DNA from: a virus
Virus record (IMG/VR): IMGVR_UViG_3300023184_000244
Span: 1 to 42,015 of that record
Strand: one strand, 5' to 3'
Length of the DNA: 42,015 nucleotides
In this document: positions 14,900 to 23,030 of the stretch, in pieces
How the letters are laid out: every line of letters begins with the position of its first letter
How positions within the stretch are numbered: position 1 is the first letter of the stretch
The notes under the pieces: generated by a model
Database searches by the model: none
Seen by the model: the letters and a program-made list of their open reading frames with translations, nothing else
Told to the model about the DNA's origin: nothing
Program-made: the position numbers and the translations under genes

Positions 14900-17532
14900 C
14901 GCATCGCTCCCATCGCAAGCAAGATGATGTCGTAATAAGCGCCGTTGGCTCCGCCACCTGCAAAGGTGATGAGCGTATTGGCGGGTGGCGTAAAGTGCGC
15001 CACACAAACCAGTTGCTGACTGGTATTGGGGTTATAACCCGGAATGCGATAAAGCCAGGTGAAGACGCCGTTTAAAGAATAGCCAATCCCTGCATCAGTC
15101 GTTGGTAACGGTCCAACAATCCCTGCCGACCACTTCATGGCCATCCAAAGCATCACGGGTGATGACACGGGAAGTGTCATATCAAGGCTCACAAAAACCG
15201 CTTGGCTTGCCGATGCCATCACGGGGATGGTGACTGCATTGCCTTTAATGCGAAGCGTATCAACCGCTGCCTCAGCGATCTTGGCCGTTGTAATACTCGC
15301 TTGACCAATGCGTGCTGCATCGATTGTGCCCGAGGTGATCACCGCTGCACTTAAATTGGCGATCTTGGCATCAAGCGAGCCTGACGAGATTCGGTCAGCG
15401 CTAAGGGTGCCGGCTGTGATTTTTTCGGCACTTAAGCTTGCAATCTTGGCATTATCGATGGCTGCGTCGCTGATCTTTGCGCTCGTGATCGTACCGTTCT
15501 TAATAAACGCACCGTCCATATAAACGCCTGCAGGAACGGCTACGCCATTGACCGTCTGTGCGCTTGTGGTGACGGTAAAAGGAACAATCGGTGAAAGCGC
15601 TGGGCCACTCGGATTGGCAATCGAAAAGCGATCCGCGCGGACGATAAAGTCTGAAACCGTGGCACCGTTAATCGCTGTTGACGCTAAGCCAAAGCCTGCC
15701 ACATACCCATTGGCATCGATCTTAACGGTGTACTGGCCTTTGAGTCCTGTAATGCTGCTTGCAGAAGACGCAAGCGATTGCTCAACGGTAACACCTGCAC
15801 CGCCTGCGCTATTGAGCCTTGCTGTGACTGCTGTGTAGTCTTGAGCGGCTGCTGCAGCCGAATTCGCGGCATTGGTTGCTGACACAGAAGCTTGATTTTT
15901 GTAAGTCCCGGCGTTGGCCTCACTCGTTGAAGCTTGCGTTGCAGCGTTGCTTGCACTGATCGCCGATTGCCCTGCTTCAGAGGCTTTGGTACTTGCACTA
16001 CTTGCCGAAGTTGCAGCAGCTGAGGCACTCACTTGCGCTGCATCGCGTGCGGATTGGGCAGCTACTTTGGCGCTTGTTGATGCACTGGATGCGGTCTCAG
16101 CACTTGTGGCATAGCTTGATGCGTTACTTGCACTGGTTGCAGCCGAGCTTGCCGAGTTGCCCGCGTTGGTCGCAGCTTGTGATGCAGTCGCAGCACTCGT
16201 TGCAGCTTCTGACGCCGAGCCTGCGGCACTGGTTGCTGAGCTTGATGCTTGGCTTGCACTGGTACTGGCGTCGCTCGCTTTGGTGCTTGCTTGGGTGGCA
16301 TTTTGTTGAGCCGCAGATGCGCTTTGCGCTGCCTCAGTTGCTTTGGTTGTTGCAGTGTTTGAGGCACTCGTTGCAGCACTTGCCTTACCGCTTGCCTCAT
16401 CGCGCGCCGATTCCGCAGAAAGCTTGGCTGCGTTGGAGGCGCTTGATGCCGTTTCTGCGGCTGTGGCGTAACTTGACGCTTGTGCCGCAGCGCTAGCCGC
16501 AGCGCTTGCCTTGCCTTGAGCAAGGTTTGATGACTCGCTTGCGAGTTGCGCTTTTTGAGAGGCCGTAGAAGCTGAACCTGCAGCACTGGTAGCAGACTCT
16601 GAGGCCTGGCTTGCAAAGCCTGAGGCATTTGCCTGTGCGGTTTGAGCCTGTGTTCTAAAGCCTTGCGCTTCGTCTTTAGCCGTCTGCGCCCCGCTTTGCG
16701 CTGCGATAGCGGCAAGCTTTGCACTGACTGCATCACTGGCTGCTTGAATCGCTGAAACGTTGGCAGAAGATGCACCCGCTGCAGCCAGTAAAGCCTCGGT
16801 TGCAGATTGGGCAGAGGCCGCAGCACTACTTGCTGATGAGACCGTTGAACCGAGCGCAGCTTGCACATCGCCAAGCTGCTTAACGAGCCCCGAAGTCGGA
16901 TCATCAATCAGATCAATGCGTTGCCCTAAACTTTCAAACAATTCGGTTTCAGTGATCGAGCCTTGCAACACTTCAAGTAAGGCTTGAACATCCTCTCCCG
17001 TGCGTGCCTCAATCCCATGGGTGCCACCTGCAGGAAGCGATTGCACCCCATCGACACTTTCCCAGGTGATCCAAAGCCGCCAAGTGGTTGCGGGGTTCGA
17101 GGCCAAAGCAAAGATCTGCCCAGAAAATTGGGCAAGTTCAATGGCTTGTGCAAAGCTTGGTAAAAGCTCATCCGTGATAGTTCGCCCAAAGAGTCTTGTT
17201 CGCAGATGACCATGCCCTTGGGTGTAGGTTGCAGCATCGTGCTCAATGAGCACATGGCTGATTGCGCCTGTGGCCTTAAATCCCGTCGGAATCGGCGGAG
17301 AGCTTAAATCAGGCGTATCGGTTTGAGGTTGAAGTTCAATGGGAGGGATTGAAGCACCCGACCAAGTGAATCCCTTTTTGAGTCGCACAATCCCCGCATC
17401 GACCAGATCGCGGATGGTGATCCCACGATCAAGCGGATCGCCTTGGCGCCCAAGATAGGTCATGAGCGTTTCGCGCACGCGATGTGAAAAGTTGGGCGCC
17501 GTGGTGGAAGGCAAGTCGGTACGTGTCGTCAT
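14896..17532 (-). CDS. Long Ala/Ser-rich tail fibre protein (878 aa)
   Basis: A fibre in three parts. The N terminus (about 1-220) is globular and probably attaches to the tail (TYLGRQGDPLDRGITIRDLVDAG). Residues about 230-570 are almost entirely Ala, Ser, Thr, Gln and Asn in helical repeats (ASSATSAAGSASEAATSAAT), the extended trimeric coiled-coil shaft common in phage fibres. The C terminus has the host-specificity-type segment (ITSAKISDAAIDNAKIASLS, ITAGTLSADRISSGSLDAKI) followed by a likely receptor-binding tip. The start is the ATG at 17532; a TTG at 17544 overlapping the previous stop is an alternative. The fibre most likely contacts the host surface. Confidence 0.85.
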   Translation of the reverse strand: MTTRTDLPSTTAPNFSHRVRETLMTYLGRQGDPLDRGITIRDLVDAGIVRLKKGFTWSGASIPPIELQPQTDTPDLSSPPIPTGFKATGAISHVLIEHDAATYTQGHGHLRTRLFGRTITDELLPSFAQAIELAQFSGQIFALASNPATTWRLWITWESVDGVQSLPAGGTHGIEARTGEDVQALLEVLQGSITETELFESLGQRIDLIDDPTSGLVKQLGDVQAALGSTVSSASSAAASAQSATEALLAAAGASSANVSAIQAASDAVSAKLAAIAAQSGAQTAKDEAQGFRTQAQTAQANASGFASQASESATSAAGSASTASQKAQLASESSNLAQGKASAAASAAAQASSYATAAETASSASNAAKLSAESARDEASGKASAATSASNTATTKATEAAQSASAAQQNATQASTKASDASTSASQASSSATSAAGSASEAATSAATASQAATNAGNSASSAATSASNASSYATSAETASSASTSAKVAAQSARDAAQVSASAAATSASSASTKASEAGQSAISASNAATQASTSEANAGTYKNQASVSATNAANSAAAAAQDYTAVTARLNSAGGAGVTVEQSLASSASSITGLKGQYTVKIDANGYVAGFGLASTAINGATVSDFIVRADRFSIANPSGPALSPIVPFTVTTSAQTVNGVAVPAGVYMDGAFIKNGTITSAKISDAAIDNAKIASLSAEKITAGTLSADRISSGSLDAKIANLSAAVITSGTIDAARIGQASITTAKIAEAAVDTLRIKGNAVTIPVMASASQAVFVSLDMTLPVSSPVMLWMAMKWSAGIVGPLPTTDAGIGYSLNGVFTWLYRIPGYNPNTSQQLVCVAHFTPPANTLITFAGGGANGAYYDIILLAMGAMR

Positions 17533-17540
17533 CGCTGCAC

Positions 17541-19235
17541 TCAAACCTGCGCCAGTTCTTCCACGCTTGTAGCAAGTGCCACGGATTGCACGGGGTTTGT
17601 GCCTTCGATATCAACTTGCCATTGCTGCGCTAAAAAGCCTGCAGGCAAGCGCTGCGCTTCAGGTCCTGTGATTGAAACGGTATAGCGAAGGCTTGTGGCG
17701 GTGGGCGCAGACACGCAAGCACCCAAGCGCTGACTCAAACTTGTGACCGTGCTTGAGCTTAGATCCAAAGCATCGACCTTCACGGTCACGGGATAGGCGT
17801 CGGCGTGCACTTCAAGGCATGAAAAATTAATCGGTTGTGGGGCTCGAAACACTTTGGAGCGAAAGCGATAAGTCAGTGGCGTTGTGCTCCCATCAAAGCG
17901 CTGAATGTTTGCGCCTGAAAGCCCATAGAGTTGATCTTGAAGCGGATCCACATGAAGTGCTGTGAAGCCAGCATCAAAAAAATAAATCCCACTTGTAGAA
18001 GCTGGATCGATCAAAAAGCCACGGCGACCCGAGCCATCATCAAAACTTCCTAAATAGAGCCCCTCGTAGTAAGCCCCAATGATCGTGGCTGGCTTTAAGG
18101 CTTGCCAATCGGCTCTTGTCATGATGCCTGCAGTGATAAGCCTTGCACCGCCTTGGCCGATCCAGCAAAGGCCATCTTCTGAGGCCCAAGCCACCCCAGA
18201 ACCCATGCTAACCACCGAGCGTGGCGCCACACATGCTTGCGGTAAATCCATCAACTGCTGATCCATCGCATCAGGGCTTGACCCAGATACGATCAGCGGT
18301 CTGCCGTTGGTTAGCACCACCAACTGTTGTCCAAAAACACCCAAGGCCACAGGCTTTGAATCAGGCGGTATGAGGTCATAGCTCTGCGGCCAGGCATAAG
18401 CGACATAAGGCTCACAAAAACGAATGCGATTCCCCGAAATGCCTGTAAGCATCCCATTCCAAAGTGCTGTGAGCTGAGATAAATCTTCGGGTGGCATCGC
18501 CCAAGAAACGGTGGGACAAACTTCGCCAAGATCGCGCAAATCATCGGTCGTACTTTGGGTGCCAAGCGCAATCTCACGCAAAAAGTAAAAGTCCGTTGCG
18601 CCACTTGAGCCCGTGGCCGTTCGGTAAATCCGAAGCCGGTTAATCGCATAGTTACCTGAAGGCGGAAGCGCAAAACCAGCAAGCGTTGCTTGCGCATCGC
18701 TTGGCCGATTGCTTTCCGTACTCACAGGACTTGGAGCACTCTCCCAACCCCAATCATTCACATAGGTGTAGACGTAATAGCTCGAAATAAGCTCACCTGT
18801 GCCGCCTTGAAGCGTTGTCACCGTTAAAGGTGAACTTGGTGCAGGTAGTCCGAGCGGCCTTGATGCAGTGGGAAAGTTTGATATGGGCGAAGGTGCAGTG
18901 CCAAGGCCCATCACGTTATCGGTGACTTTCGGTGCACCATCACCGCTATAGTAAGTGCGCTCGGTGGTATCGCCCGGATCAAAGCCTCGCACCGCGTGTA
19001 CAACACTTGGCCACGATAGCCAATACTGTGCGTCAGACGCTACATCGCGTCCCATGCGATACATGCTGCTGCGCCCGGCTGGCACGGTTGCTATGGTTTG
19101 TGGTGCGTTCCAACTTCTTAGATCACCCCTGCCTGGCCGCTGATTGCGACTGACGGTTGCTTGGTGCTCGGCAAGTAAGCTTGGGTGCAGCGCGCGGTTT
19201 TCACCCGAAAAGCCTGCGATACGGATCAGTGCCAT
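17541..19235 (-). CDS. Phage tail/virion protein (564 aa)
   Basis: I chose the ATG at 19235 (MALIRIAGFSGENRALHPSL), 5 bases past the halogenase stop, over the longer frame to 19307. Proteins with this opening (IRIAGFSGENRALHP) are common among tail genes of Burkholderiales podoviruses. The middle shows paired-domain-like strands (SYYVYTYVNDWGWESAPSPV, YAINRLRIYRTATG), suggestive of fibronectin-like beta sandwiches and a propeller-like repeat. No enzyme motif is seen. It is probably a tail knob or tubular component connecting head-tail proteins with the following fibre. Its function is inferred from position. Confidence 0.7.
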   Translation of the reverse strand: MALIRIAGFSGENRALHPSLLAEHQATVSRNQRPGRGDLRSWNAPQTIATVPAGRSSMYRMGRDVASDAQYWLSWPSVVHAVRGFDPGDTTERTYYSGDGAPKVTDNVMGLGTAPSPISNFPTASRPLGLPAPSSPLTVTTLQGGTGELISSYYVYTYVNDWGWESAPSPVSTESNRPSDAQATLAGFALPPSGNYAINRLRIYRTATGSSGATDFYFLREIALGTQSTTDDLRDLGEVCPTVSWAMPPEDLSQLTALWNGMLTGISGNRIRFCEPYVAYAWPQSYDLIPPDSKPVALGVFGQQLVVLTNGRPLIVSGSSPDAMDQQLMDLPQACVAPRSVVSMGSGVAWASEDGLCWIGQGGARLITAGIMTRADWQALKPATIIGAYYEGLYLGSFDDGSGRRGFLIDPASTSGIYFFDAGFTALHVDPLQDQLYGLSGANIQRFDGSTTPLTYRFRSKVFRAPQPINFSCLEVHADAYPVTVKVDALDLSSSTVTSLSQRLGACVSAPTATSLRYTVSITGPEAQRLPAGFLAQQWQVDIEGTNPVQSVALATSVEELAQV

Positions 19236-19240
19236 CGGTG

Positions 19241-20677
19241 TTAGACCCAAGCTGAAGAGCGACATGGCCTTAGCCCAGACCCCATGAGCAGTGCCGTATA
19301 GGACCAACCGTGAAACATGCCATAGCGTCGACCGGTGAGTGCACGAAAACGCTCCTCCTCGGTGAGCGCTTGTGGATCGTTGTGAAACGCTTTGATCATC
19401 GCCTCCAGGGCTTTAGACCTTGGCGAGTTGGCATAGTCTTTCCAAAATGCCGTATCGCTGCGGGCCGTCAATTGATAGTGCGCTTGAACAAAATCCAGCA
19501 CATCGTCGTGCTGCTCTCGCATTTCTGTATTAAAGCGCTCGCGCAGTAATGCCAACGGTACGTGGTGTGCACCGAGGTATTGCGCAAGCAGCATTGCAGC
19601 ATAATGACCCAAGGCAATGGCCGTGCTTTCAATCGGTTCGCAGAAAAAACCGCTTAATCCGATGGCGACAACATTCTGATGCCACAGGTGGGGTCGGAAA
19701 CCCGTCTTAAACCGCACAAGGCGCGGCTCAATAACTTGCGCCTCATAACCCCAGCGACTGACCAGATGAGCGATTAGCTCAGTCTTGGCCTCGTTGAGAT
19801 CGATATAGCGGCTTGCGTGAATATAGCCCGTACCGATGCGGCTACCAAGCGGGATGTGAAACACCCAGCCCGCACTTAAACCATGGCAATGGGTCAGATT
19901 CAGTTGTTGCCTTGCTTGATCGATATAGGGCAACTGAACCACCCAGGCCTGATCCACAAGGAGCCTGTCTGCCACCGAAACCCAAGGCGAACGCACAGCG
20001 CTTGCAAGGATGGCGGCAAAGCCTGTGCAATCGATATAAAGATCGGCGCAAAGCGTATGACCGCCATCGATAAGGATGCTTGAAACCGCACCATGATCAT
20101 CGCAGCGTACCTGTGCAATCGTTGCATCAAGCACTTGAACGTTTTCGCGTGCAAGCACTTCTTGTTTCAGCAACGCTGCGTACTTCAAGGCATCAATGTG
20201 AAAGGCTCCTCCTCCACCATGCGCCGCAACGCGATAGCGTTCAAACCAAGTGCTTCGCTCGATAAAGCCCGCCGCTAACTTGGCTCCTGCCCAGGTCTGC
20301 TCAGTTGCAAAGGCCCACTGATCGGGAGCACTTGCAAGCCGACCATCGCTCAAGGCCCGGCCCAACTGCACCCGATCGATATCGGCTGCGTCTAAGAAGG
20401 GGTGTAGCCAGCGTTGGCCTTGTTGATAAAAGTCTTCAAAGGCAATACCAAGCTTCACGGTGGCATCGACCGCTTGAGCCCAACGCTGGGTTTGCAAGAC
20501 GGGAAGTGCCATGGCCTTATGGGCCAAATGCAGATGGGGCAGCGTACTTTCACCGACTCCAATGGTTGGGATCGTGCTTGGGTCCAGTACCGTGACATGC
20601 AGTGCGGGGTTGGCTGAAAGGATCGCAGCGGTCGACCAGCCAGCCGTACCGCCACCGGCGATAAGGATGTGACGCAT
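19241..20677 (-). CDS. Flavin-dependent halogenase (tryptophan halogenase family)
   Basis: 478 residues, slightly shorter than PrnA/RebH-type tryptophan halogenases. The FAD-binding motif is AGGGTAGW at residues 7-14. VGEST follows at about 41-45. Lys75 in VKLGIAFEDF aligns with the catalytic Lys79 of the family, IDCTGF lies at 215-220, and GFFCEPIEST (343-352) carries the conserved Glu. The signature WxWxIP reads WVFHIP at 271-276, with Phe at the second Trp. The family uses reduced FAD, oxygen and halide to make HOX, which is relayed to the Lys and chlorinates, brominates or iodinates an aromatic substrate. The flavin reductase it needs is not in this window. It sits between tail genes; the ATG at 20677 overlaps the previous stop as TGATG (a GTG at 20680 is possible). 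The substrate is unknown. Confidence 0.85.
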   Translation of the reverse strand: MRHILIAGGGTAGWSTAAILSANPALHVTVLDPSTIPTIGVGESTLPHLHLAHKAMALPVLQTQRWAQAVDATVKLGIAFEDFYQQGQRWLHPFLDAADIDRVQLGRALSDGRLASAPDQWAFATEQTWAGAKLAAGFIERSTWFERYRVAAHGGGGAFHIDALKYAALLKQEVLARENVQVLDATIAQVRCDDHGAVSSILIDGGHTLCADLYIDCTGFAAILASAVRSPWVSVADRLLVDQAWVVQLPYIDQARQQLNLTHCHGLSAGWVFHIPLGSRIGTGYIHASRYIDLNEAKTELIAHLVSRWGYEAQVIEPRLVRFKTGFRPHLWHQNVVAIGLSGFFCEPIESTAIALGHYAAMLLAQYLGAHHVPLALLRERFNTEMREQHDDVLDFVQAHYQLTARSDTAFWKDYANSPRSKALEAMIKAFHNDPQALTEEERFRALTGRRYGMFHGWSYTALLMGSGLRPCRSSAWV

Positions 20678-21090
20678 CACGACCAGTCGATAGCTTCGCG
20701 CGCTCTTGCGCGGGCTTGCGTGATGTCCTCGGGCACGGGTTTACCTGTTTCGAGTTGCCGAATCACATACCAATCGGTGCTCGCGAGGTAATCGATGAGG
20801 CGTCTGCTTTCGGCATATCGCCGGCTCCTTGTTTCATCAACCGTAAGGCCTTCGAGAAATCCGCTCACTTCAGCTACTTCCTCTGGGGTCATCTCCCGGC
20901 TTACCCCATCGCGCATGTAGCTACGAACGTTCATCGAAAACTGCAGCGCATCGTAGGCGAAGGAAAAGATCGGTCGGGTCGGTCCCGATATATGTCTACC
21001 CCCTCGCATGATGGATACATTCGCGCGTGGGTCCATCGGAATAATCATCATGGGGGCATCGTTGGGCTGGATGGCTGCTTCATCGGGCAT
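20677..21090 (-). CDS. Small phage protein coupled to the halogenase (137 aa)
   Basis: A 137-residue protein with no membrane helix. The C-terminal half (SRRLIDYLASTDWYVIRQLE, then TGKPVPEDITQARARAREAI) is the ending found on many phage tail-fibre assembly or tail-associated proteins, where the STDWYVIR..TGKPVPEDI pattern recurs. It has a good ribosome binding site (AAGGAG, 9 bases before the ATG), and its stop overlaps the halogenase start, so the two are translated together. It could be a fibre chaperone or a partner that brings the halogenase to its target. The second idea is speculation. Confidence 0.65.
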   Translation of the reverse strand: MPDEAAIQPNDAPMMIIPMDPRANVSIMRGGRHISGPTRPIFSFAYDALQFSMNVRSYMRDGVSREMTPEEVAEVSGFLEGLTVDETRSRRYAESRRLIDYLASTDWYVIRQLETGKPVPEDITQARARAREAIDWS

Positions 21091-21133
21091 GGGTCATCGC
21101 TCCTTGTATTTGATCAATGGTTGCTAGGGCTAT

Positions 21134-21595
21134 TCAGTAGTAATAGGCCCAGTAGGAGGTGTCGATCCATCGGTAGTAGGAGGTGTCAACCCAGTAAGGT
21201 CCTGGATCGACGTAGATCGATACTGGGTCGTCGTAGTACCACTGCCAAAGTTCGCCATAGCCATAAAAGCCCGTGACGGTAAGCCAACCCTGATAGCTAC
21301 TTGGCCACTGAGCGAAGTAAGGGTTCAGAAGCCCCCAGGACCAGTCCACGCCAAACACCTGAGCTGCTGCGCCGCCCCCCGAGGTATCCCACCAACCGGT
21401 CTTTCGCCCATAGAGCGTGTCGTAATAGCCCGGTGGGTCATACCAGTAGCCTTGGCTGACGTATTGGTTATAGCCCGATGACACCCACACGCGCTCCCAG
21501 AGCCTTGCGCCATTGCTACGGTTTAACCGGTTAAAGGCTGAGCCGTTCCCGACAAGGTAGGTGAGTTGGGCAAAGTTGATTGCAACTGAGGGCAT
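21134..21595 (-). CDS. Trp/Tyr-rich phage protein (153 aa)
   Basis: I do not recognise this family. Of 153 residues, 14 are Trp and 22 are Tyr, about a quarter of the protein. It is also rich in Gly, Ser and Asp, and has almost no Lys. The C terminus carries short near-repeats (YWVDTSYYRW then IDTSYWAYYY). There is no signal peptide. Its place among fibre-like genes suggests a virion surface or tip protein that could bind sugars or polymers by aromatic stacking. It is two genes upstream of a halogenase whose family acts on tryptophan and other aromatics, so it is a conceivable substrate. That link rests only on composition and neighbourhood. Confidence 0.6.
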   Translation of the reverse strand: MPSVAINFAQLTYLVGNGSAFNRLNRSNGARLWERVWVSSGYNQYVSQGYWYDPPGYYDTLYGRKTGWWDTSGGGAAAQVFGVDWSWGLLNPYFAQWPSSYQGWLTVTGFYGYGELWQWYYDDPVSIYVDPGPYWVDTSYYRWIDTSYWAYYY

Positions 21596-21604
21596 CTGAG
21601 GCCC

Positions 21605-22171
21605 CTACCAGTTGATGGTCAGCGTTGAGCCACTCACTGAAAAGGTGGCACCCACGGGACCTTGCGCACCCTGTGGACCTTGAGGGCCCTGCGGCCCTTG
21701 CGCCCCTTGAACGCCTTGGGGTCCTTGATTGCCCTGAGGACCTTGAGCGCCATTGGCGCCATTCGTACCATTGGCACCAGCGACGCCTTGAGGTCCCCGA
21801 ATTTGTGCCACCACCGCTGCAGGAATCGGTTGCGAACCGTTAAGCCAGGCTGCACCGGCATTGTTCACCGCCGTTACTTGCGCGGTCCCTGCCGAATTGA
21901 CGTCGCTGACCTTTGCAGTGCCTGCGCTATTTATCGCAGTGAGCTGGGTCGTACCTGCAGCGTTCACCGCATTCACCTTGGCCGTCCCCGCATCATTCAC
22001 AGCCGCCACTTGAGTGGTGCCTGCAGCATTCACCGATGAAACATTGGCATTACCAATGGATGATTCAGAGGCCTTGGCAAGCAGCAAGAGCTCAGTCGCG
22101 GTGGTTGATCCCGAGACACCATTTAAGCGCGCCTGAAGCGTATTGCTATAAGTTGTAAAGTCAACGGGCAT
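21605..22171 (-). CDS. Collagen-like tail fibre protein (188 aa)
   Basis: The start is the ATG at 22171 with GAGGTGAG ahead. The N-terminal third is a helical attachment region ([20 protein letters not shown]). Residues about 45-115 hold a repeat of roughly 12 residues ([33 protein letters not shown]). A collagen-like Gly-X-Y stretch of some 50 residues follows ([20 protein letters not shown]), then a short beta tip ([11 protein letters not shown]). Bacteriophage collagen-like segments form trimeric rods, so this is probably a thin fibre or spike. Confidence 0.8.
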   Translation of the reverse strand: MPVDFTTYSNTLQARLNGVSGSTTATELLLLAKASESSIGNANVSSVNAAGTTQVAAVNDAGTAKVNAVNAAGTTQLTAINSAGTAKVSDVNSAGTAQVTAVNNAGAAWLNGSQPIPAAVVAQIRGPQGVAGANGTNGANGAQGPQGNQGPQGVQGAQGPQGPQGPQGAQGPVGATFSVSGSTLTINW

Positions 22172-22179
22172 CACTCACC

Positions 22180-22530
22180 TCAAAGTCCAGCAAGCGCAAG
22201 CGCTTGGGTGTCAGTCAGTTGGGCTTGAAGTGCTGCAAGGGCTGCGCTGTCAGCAAAGCCTTGTGGGTTTGTAGCGTTATAAGGCGTAAAGCCCAGCGCC
22301 TGAGTCACATTCGCACTTGTGAGTTCAGCGCGAATCGTGCTGCTTGATTTATTTTCAACGGCACTCAACCCAAGATTGCTGCGAGCACTTGCGGGATTCG
22401 GCAGATCAGCAAGGTTTGACGTTGCAATGAGCTTTTGAGCAAGCTCGCTGTTGAGTCCTGAAAAATTAGCATCAAGCTCGGCATTGGTAAGCGGTGCACC
22501 TTTGCCTGCGCGGGTGGTGATACTTGCCAT
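22180..22530 (-). CDS. Short tail fibre-like protein (116 aa)
   Basis: A 116-residue protein opening with ITTRAGKGAPLTNAELDANF, a stretch common at the N terminus of phage fibre proteins. It continues with LTSANVTQALGFTPYNATNP, a T4-type fibre-repeat signature. There is no catalytic motif. The shortness and the location between other fibre pieces suggest the fibre is split into several small proteins in this phage, or that this is the attachment segment of a reorganised fibre. Confidence 0.7.
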   Translation of the reverse strand: MASITTRAGKGAPLTNAELDANFSGLNSELAQKLIATSNLADLPNPASARSNLGLSAVENKSSSTIRAELTSANVTQALGFTPYNATNPQGFADSAALAALQAQLTDTQALALAGL

Positions 22531-22542
22531 CGCGATGAGCCA

Positions 22543-23001
22543 TTAGACCGCACTCACCGTGATCGTCCAGGTGACGGTCATGGTGTCATCGGTTGCCTTA
22601 TTCACCACTGCAAAGACCGTTCTGCAAAGCATATCCCCGCCGCTTGCGGCATTAAATAGCCCTGCTTCCGTTACAGCGCCTGTGGCATCACCTGCTTCAA
22701 AGCTTGCGACGTACACCACCTTTTCATTATTAGTGCCCGAGATGGTGGTCGAATCAAGCGCTTCGCGCGCACCCAGCATGGCAATCAGATCGGTTTGGGA
22801 GGCTGCGGCAGCGGTCGTTCCTGCGCCAAGTGCCATATGGCTGATGGCAGGTTTTGCGGTACCCACCATGCGCGAGATGATGTAGGCAAGACCGGCGTTG
22901 ACCACAAGATTTTCAATGGTTCGGTCCTCTTTAAGCGACCCATCTGCGCCTCGCACACACAGGTTCACCATGCCCTTGAGTTTTAAGCGTTCGTTGATCA
23001 T
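22543..23001 (-). CDS. Phage tail-associated protein (152 aa)
   Basis: 152 residues, mostly beta structure by composition, starting MINERLKLKGMVNLCVRGAD with a run of Gly/Ala/Thr in the middle (MALGAGTTAAAASQTDLIAM). It ends in a strand-rich segment (DDTMTVTWTITVSAV). Proteins of this shape sit beside fibre genes in many tailed phages and may form a baseplate or fibre-base adaptor. The family name is not clear to me. Confidence 0.6.
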   Translation of the reverse strand: MINERLKLKGMVNLCVRGADGSLKEDRTIENLVVNAGLAYIISRMVGTAKPAISHMALGAGTTAAAASQTDLIAMLGAREALDSTTISGTNNEKVVYVASFEAGDATGAVTEAGLFNAASGGDMLCRTVFAVVNKATDDTMTVTWTITVSAV

Positions 23002-23030
23002 GCTCTTTTCTCCGCCATCACCTTGATCAT

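Noticed and set aside
16062-16907. 281-codon alternative minus frame in the fibre gene
   Set aside because: An out-of-frame reading of the Ala/Ser repeats that yields Gln/Leu/Arg/Pro repeats; no start signals.
22774-22786. CCAGCATGGCA, one base different from the late motif
   Set aside because: It lies on the plus strand, inside a coding region and opposite in sense to the phage genes, so it is probably a chance near-match.
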